Source: Rosellinia necatrix (taxonomy: Eukaryota; Ascomycota; Sordariomycetes; Xylariales; Xylariaceae). From it: a stretch of DNA of 64,000 nucleotides. This document shows, piece after piece, positions 58,920-64,000 of the stretch (the first letter of the stretch is position 1; each line of letters opens with the position of its first letter). The translations under genes were made by a program, and so were the position numbers. The stretch is taken from contig JAGYVD010000004.1 in assembly GCA_021209875.1 (NCBI GenBank), positions 5,059,001 to 5,123,000 on the forward strand. Direction: 5' to 3'. A model generated the notes under the pieces. It was not told where the DNA came from, ran no database searches, and saw only the letters and a program-made list of their open reading frames with translations.

Positions 58920-60683
58920 TTAGTGGCCTTCTATACAGGCTAGTAGACTATCTAGGGTCGAGTCATAATCAATGGCGATTTTCGTTGCTGTCGAAACTTG
59001 ACAGAGTATTTGTAGCATACACCTTTCTATTGCATCCCGCGCTTTGCGACTCGTCGAGCATAGAATATTCGATAGGTCTAAGGCGTATTGAAGTCTGCGG
59101 GGAGGAGTTTGCGTTGCGATGGTGCCATGAAAGAGACACTGGAAGAGGCTCTCGGTAGAATCCCTCCACTGCGCGTGGCTGCCGGCGAGGCACTGGTCGA
59201 GGAGTGAGATTGAATAGTTTTCAGAACCAGGCGGATACCTTTCTGACACAGAGCCTTGAAGCATGACGCATATGTAAAACAGACAGGATAACCGCGTTCG
59301 CCCTCGCTGGTTGCCATTGCTCTCGATCTGAATGCCCTCCTCATGATGATACAAGTCCGACCTAATTAGGAGCAAGGCATCTCGGACGAATGCACAACTC
59401 GCCAGCCCACGACCGTGTATCTCGGGGGAGTGACTCATGAAAGTGCGCATATCCTGCATACACGATAACAGCCAGAGGCAACGGGTCTTGTACAGATTTC
59501 CTAGCTGCCCCAGGACGGGGTGCGTGGCTATGGGCTGCTGCGAGATCTCTCTTAGTTGATTCGAGCTATCAAACCAGGATGGCCTGGTCATTAGAGTTAC
59601 GCTGGTCATGGCAACGTTAGCGACAGCGTGATAAAATAGGATAAGGGGAGGAGGCGGGACTTACAGAAACGTAGTTATTTCGAGCCTCCAGTTGTTCTGC
59701 AGCGTAGCCATACCACCTCGCGCTTCAATGATCTGCAATAATCCGTTATGATGAATACGCCACTCGTCTTCCGATCCCCAATATCTCTAAGCATGTTTGG
59801 ATAAGAGTCAGCGTCTCGTCCATTCCTGTAAATCAAAGGGTGCGAAGCGCTCGGAGCCCTTACCTCGAAGGATAAGAGCCGCAGAATAGCGGCAATTATG
59901 TTGTCGCCGAGCGCCAGGGCGGGGTCCCTGGCCCAATTCTGTACAATCCTAACGGCCTCGATCTTGAACCGTATCGCTTCATCGGAAACAGGGAAGCCTT
60001 GCATACGAGCAAGATGAGCGGCAGAATGGGCCATGATTGCGTTGAAGGATGCCGCGTTTGACAAGTCCAGAGGGAACCAAACGTCGCGCATAGGATTGAA
60101 AGTCGATGTGTGTATGCTAAACATCATACCGGCGAAAGTGCTAAGCCCTGATAGCGTTGAGGTTAGGGACTGCCCCATAAGGCCATGAAGGGGGATAGAC
60201 AGGCCATAATGCCGTGAGGCACGTACAATGATGTAATAGCCTATGATGTCGGGAAGTGAGCCGAACGGGAAAGCGATCAAATGGGTCTAAACGGCTGGAC
60301 CCGAGGGCAAGATTCATGCCTGACAAAACCTGCGCCGGGATGCCGTCCGGTACCTCCTCGGGCATCCGATCCGGTGGTGCCCGGGGGTCTTGTGGGGCCT
60401 CGCCGGATGCATGTTCAGCGGACGGTTCACGGCGGCAGTGCAATGGTCCGGATATTGGCGATACGCGCGCCATCTGACCGCCATTTGAGCCGTCCCCAGG
60501 GCTGGGCAAGATCGGCTTTGGAGTTCGCTGTCCCTGTTCTTCTCGCTCCCTCCTCTGCAGTTCTGCCCTCTGCCGGCGTTGTCTCCAATGGGCGCGGATG
60601 GCGTGGCTGCGCCCTTCGCGGCTATTGTCCTCGGTGACAAAGGCATACGATGGCGGGGTGGCGCCCGCACCCTCAGGTGGCAT
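58920..60683 (-). CDS. Fungal-specific transcription factor-like regulator lacking a zinc cluster, four exons
   Basis: A protein of about 514 residues. Exons: 60227-60683, 59864-60147, 59665-59786 and 58920-59601. The N-terminus reads SYAFVTEDNSREGRSHAIRAHWRQRRQR, a motif found in fungal regulators that have the fungal transcription-factor homology region but no Zn(II)2Cys6 domain; indeed no Cys cluster is present. Next comes a Pro-rich linker, then LDPFDRFPV and LLHHW, followed by FNPMRDVWFPLDLSNAASFNAIMAHSAAHLA, ISPR-like helices, and EDEWRIHHNGLLQIIEARGG, a hallmark of these proteins. A late RPSWFDSS block follows. The splice pairs were chosen because they restore these blocks. It likely acts in the nucleus, and could control its oxidoreductase neighbours, but that is only suggested by position. 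Confidence 0.82.
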
Positions 60684-62699
60684 TCTGGTTCACTGGGTAA
60701 AACCTGCGGCGGTATGGCGGCCACGTAAGGGATAGGAAGCGTCGTGTGCAGGCCGCGTCCATATAGTCTCCGCTACGTATATGCCACCACAGGCTTCCTG
60801 CTGATACGTGGAGAGTCATAGCCCTGGCCGGCGCAAGGCGACTCGGCTTCAAGTCGGCCAGCCATCTCCGATCATGTGTCGGCTTCCTTCCCTTCGGCCA
60901 TTCCGAAATCTGGCTCTCGGAGCCGCCGTGGTGAGAGAATCATCGCTATCCGAATGCTTCATACTTACACGGAGCCTCGGCAGCGCGACGGAATTGTTGT
61001 AGGTAGGTAGCTGCTTATTTACTGCCGGGCTTAGGGTACTTCTGGGTAAGTAGGCAGGTAGGTAAGGTTACCCGGTTCGGGGACTGTCGGGGGAAAGATG
61101 CCGAGAGAAGACCAGTGCTCGGGCCAATCGCATGCATCCGCGTGCCGCGATCAAGGCAGGCCTATGGACAGGCCCACTACAGTGCTGGAATGACCTACAC
61201 TATTAGCGGCTCGTTATGGGCAACGGTGTGTGCTCTACTAACCCCATGTATTTTTGTGAACCCCGATACGTATCTCAACATGATGTATAAAAAACCAGCT
61301 AGCCTTATACAAAGTAGGCTTTCTATTAAAGATGCTTCAATGAACGATCACAGGGTCGCGCGTGTCTTTCTTATGGGGCTTGTACTGGTTGACTGGAGGA
61401 TGTGATGTCACCCAATGGAAAGACAGGTTTGCCATCTCGGGACGACAGGCAGGCAAGGTAGGGAGTCCCCTCATACTTATAACATTACAGGCAATTTCGA
61501 CGATTTACACGTCCTTTCAACTTCCTTGCCTTCTTGATCGTGTGCTTATACTACCTGTTTTCAACCCGAGCTATTTTCTCGCCATGACGAATGTATGGCA
61601 TTACCCTAGCTACCCCTCTAGCTTGGCGTTTAAATCACTCTATGAGGGGATACGCTAGAATATAAACATGTGTTTGGTGTCTTGCTGTTGCCAACTCCCG
61701 TTTTCTCAAGAACGGGTGAAATGAAGATCTCGCTGTGGGCACTGCCAAAACTGGAGGCGACCTACCTAGTCACTAACTAAAAATTTACCAAAACGTACAA
61801 CACCAGGGATTCGCTGGTCGTCACCGACCCAACTACTAATCTGGCGCTCTCCAGCTTATCTATGGGAGAGCGGACGGGATCCCGAGTTCTCTGGAGGCTA
61901 TGGTCGTACGTGGAAGAAAGACTGTCCACTGTGATTTATAATACGACGGTAGTGTAGTACAATCCCGTCCAGCACGCTCTTGCCTGTGATCTCCGGCCGG
62001 CAATGGGCCCACTGTTGGAGCCTGGGCGGGATGAACAACTGTTGAAGAAGAACCGGCTCCTACATAGCCGTGGTCGGACCGTCCTTTCACGCGATCGGGG
62101 GGCGGAAGCCGCCGGTGCGACATGACCACCGCGGCGCAGAGTCCGACGACGCCTATCCTGACCTCCTCGATGAATGGGCGTCGCTCTTGGACGCCTCCCT
62201 AGCAAGCCTAGGCGCCGAGCTGCGGCAGTGCCCGAACCCAACGGGTATCTGAGAATCAGCGTCGAATGGAAACCCCTCAAGCTCGGGCCGGCGCGGAATA
62301 TCTGTGAGCCAAGCCCTCGACTGAGCTGCTCCCGTCGCGCACTCCCACGACACGATCAGTTCTCTGCTCCGCTCCCCGCGCTTGTGCGCTGCTGCACGAA
62401 TACCATATGCGTGGCCATGATAGCGCTCCTGGTGCACGGCGCGCGGCAGTCAGAGGGGCGCATCGTCAACTTGACCATTGCAATTACGGTTGGCGCTTCC
62501 TCTTTATACCGTGACCTTGCCCGCTGCCGCTCCACGCCCCGCATAGTCAGGGTCATCGCGCACCGTCACCCCTTGCTCGAGACCCGCGCGCTCGACGCCT
62601 GACGGGGATGAGGCGCTGGGGTACGTCGACGGGGAAAGCGGACGGGATGGGGAGGGGATCAGGACTAGGGTGGTGAGTTTGATAATGGTTTATCACATG
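60684..62699. other. About 2 kb without a recognised gene, with a G/C-rich island
   Basis: CTAC/GTAG groups lie at 61000-61070. The part 61870-62640 is more G/C-rich and has longer open frames on both strands than other spacers here, as if it were old coding DNA, but no frame resembles a known protein. Confidence 0.5.
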
Positions 62700-64000
62700 A
62701 TGATGGTAATATTGACAAATACCTACGGGTGTTATACGGGGTGAAAACTTATTCTGAACAGGATAATATATGGACCGATAAGGCATTCGGCCTGCCGACT
62801 ACCTGTCGCACAATCGCTTTTAAGAAAACCATTGCGAAGGAAAACGGTGACGTGGTTCAAATGGTGGCAAATGCTATCTTGAAATTATATATAGTTAACC
62901 TTTCTACTTCCCAGCAATTTATTGACGCCGGCATGATACTTCTAGGCAAAACAAACCTCTTAGTGAGAACATCGTGTCCTATTCGCCATCCCCTGTTGAC
63001 GATTGTTTTAGGAACTCACTTTCGCAAAAAGTAGCAAGGGTTGGGGGGTTTGGTCCGCTGTTGGTGGTTATGTCGGCCCGCACGTATATATACCATCCAG
63101 GGATTTCTATTAACACCACGTTCTAGCGATCACACGGGTCAACTGATGATTTTAGAAGACTCTGGCGGGTTCTTCGGCTGGGAGTGCCGTTGCCGTAGCC
63201 GCGGGAATGGTCCCTATGGCACTCGGGACAGAGACTGGTAGATCTATTATGATGCCAGCTGACCGAGCATCACTCTATGTCGTTAGGTTATCCAATAAAA
63301 CGATTCCGACCAGAGGTATGCTGACTTTCAACACACTTTCTGATTCGGTAGGACCAATGACCAAAAGCCCTAAAGATGTTACTCTTTGCTAGGAGTTCTT
63401 CTCGGTCGAAATTATACGCAGGATCTGACCAAGCCGTTCAAAGTCCGAAAATTGGATTTTTAAACCCTATGACTTGGCAACCAGGGGCAGGCTTGGTTAA
63501 ACCCAATGACGAATATAATAAACAGTTTGTAAGGTCTCCATTCTCGCGCTTGGTGGATTAAAAATGCGGCACATGAAACTAACTGGCCCAGACATCAGAA
63601 TTTAACAAGATGATGTCTAAGCTGGAGTCAGCGGGTGCAACTGTTCACCGTGATATTAAACTTCGACGCGGGACAGAAGAAGACAATAATATGCTCAATG
63701 CCCTGAATTGTGAGTGGACGCACGCCACTTCATGTACATGTTGCATAATATTGATAGTTTATGTCCACGAAGACCACGACTAGGCAGCCGGGTTTTCGAA
63801 ATTTACTGAAGGGCTCATCGAACCCACAGTTACATACCTCACCGAACTCATCAAATTTAATAAAGCACACGCGAGCCGAGCTATGCTAGAAGGCAGGCTA
63901 TTTGTAGCATGCCCCCAGCAATGTGTATCTTTCGGAATGGCTAATAAAAGCCGATCAGACAACCCTGACCAGGATTTCCTTGAGAAGACTTTTGCAAATA
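62700..64000 (+). pseudogene. Decayed amidase-signature gene, right end beyond window
   Basis: Several blocks of a fungal amidase (Ser-cisSer-Lys hydrolase) follow in order. YGVKTYSEQDNIWTDKAFGL lies near 62750, FIDAGMILLGKTNL near 62930-62970, and WSAVGGY near 63060. The catalytic region AGSAVAVAAGMVPMALGTET runs 63173-63230, then DSVGPMTKSPKDV at 63340. Next are KIGFLNPMTWQPG (63445), FNKMMSKLESAGATVHRDIK (63600-63660) and FTEGLIEPTVTYLTELIKFN near 63800-63860. The catalytic segment reads GTETGRSI where the family has GTETDGSI; the Ser remains. Frames shift between blocks, some across plausible introns (GTAAG at 63530, GTGAG at 63711), others not. No N-terminal 100 residues are found upstream. 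I read this as a truncated, degenerating copy; an intact gene with hard-to-see introns is less likely. Confidence 0.75.

Noticed and set aside
1..64000. tRNA, rRNA, CRISPR and transposase genes
   Set aside because: I looked for T-loop GTTCRA-type boxes, spaced direct repeats and transposase motifs by eye and found none convincing; a tRNAscan or repeat-library search could still find some.

Overview
The window looks like nuclear DNA of a filamentous ascomycete (Pezizomycotina, probably Sordariomycetes; the class is an inference). Genes carry short introns (about 50-160 nt) with GT..AG ends and branch-like CTRAC motifs. The gene set fits as well: a Dnf3-type flippase, a PTH11-like receptor, a fungal homeobox regulator, a GMC oxidoreductase and a fungal HNH-family protein. 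Exon joins were placed by eye. In every intact multi-exon model the spliced length is a multiple of three.

Left part (1-13.9 kb): a P4-ATPase (lipid flippase) runs leftwards off the window edge. About 10 kb without a recognisable gene follows, holding simple repeats and scattered GTAG/CTAC motifs. Middle part (13.9-35.4 kb): mostly housekeeping and regulatory genes, namely a homeobox transcription factor, a zinc-free MDR enoyl-reductase-like gene with a frameshift, eIF2 gamma with nine exons, a coactosin-like actin-binding protein, a frameshifted cupin gene, an Irc6/p34-like adaptin-binding protein, a GH78 alpha-L-rhamnosidase and a seven-helix PTH11-like membrane protein.

Right part (37.5-64 kb): accessory in character. 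It holds a salicylate-hydroxylase-like flavin monooxygenase, a secreted FAD-linked (BBE-like) oxidase, a UbiA prenyltransferase, a second cytosolic BBE-like oxidase, an HNH-family protein with degraded catalytic residues, a GMC oxidoreductase, a type-B DyP peroxidase, a fungal transcription factor with no zinc cluster, and a decayed amidase at the right edge. These could form a small, backbone-poor redox gene cluster around the prenyltransferase and monooxygenase. A prenylated 4-hydroxybenzoate/hydroquinone type of product is a testable guess. Nothing in the sequence proves co-regulation.

Two genes (MDR and cupin) each carry one surplus base in a C/G run and are otherwise intact, and the amidase may show the same. 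Either the assembly has homopolymer errors or these genes are freshly broken. Intergenic DNA is rich in microsatellites and a dispersed CTAC/GTAG tetranucleotide. I found no tRNA, rRNA, CRISPR array, transposase or viral gene.
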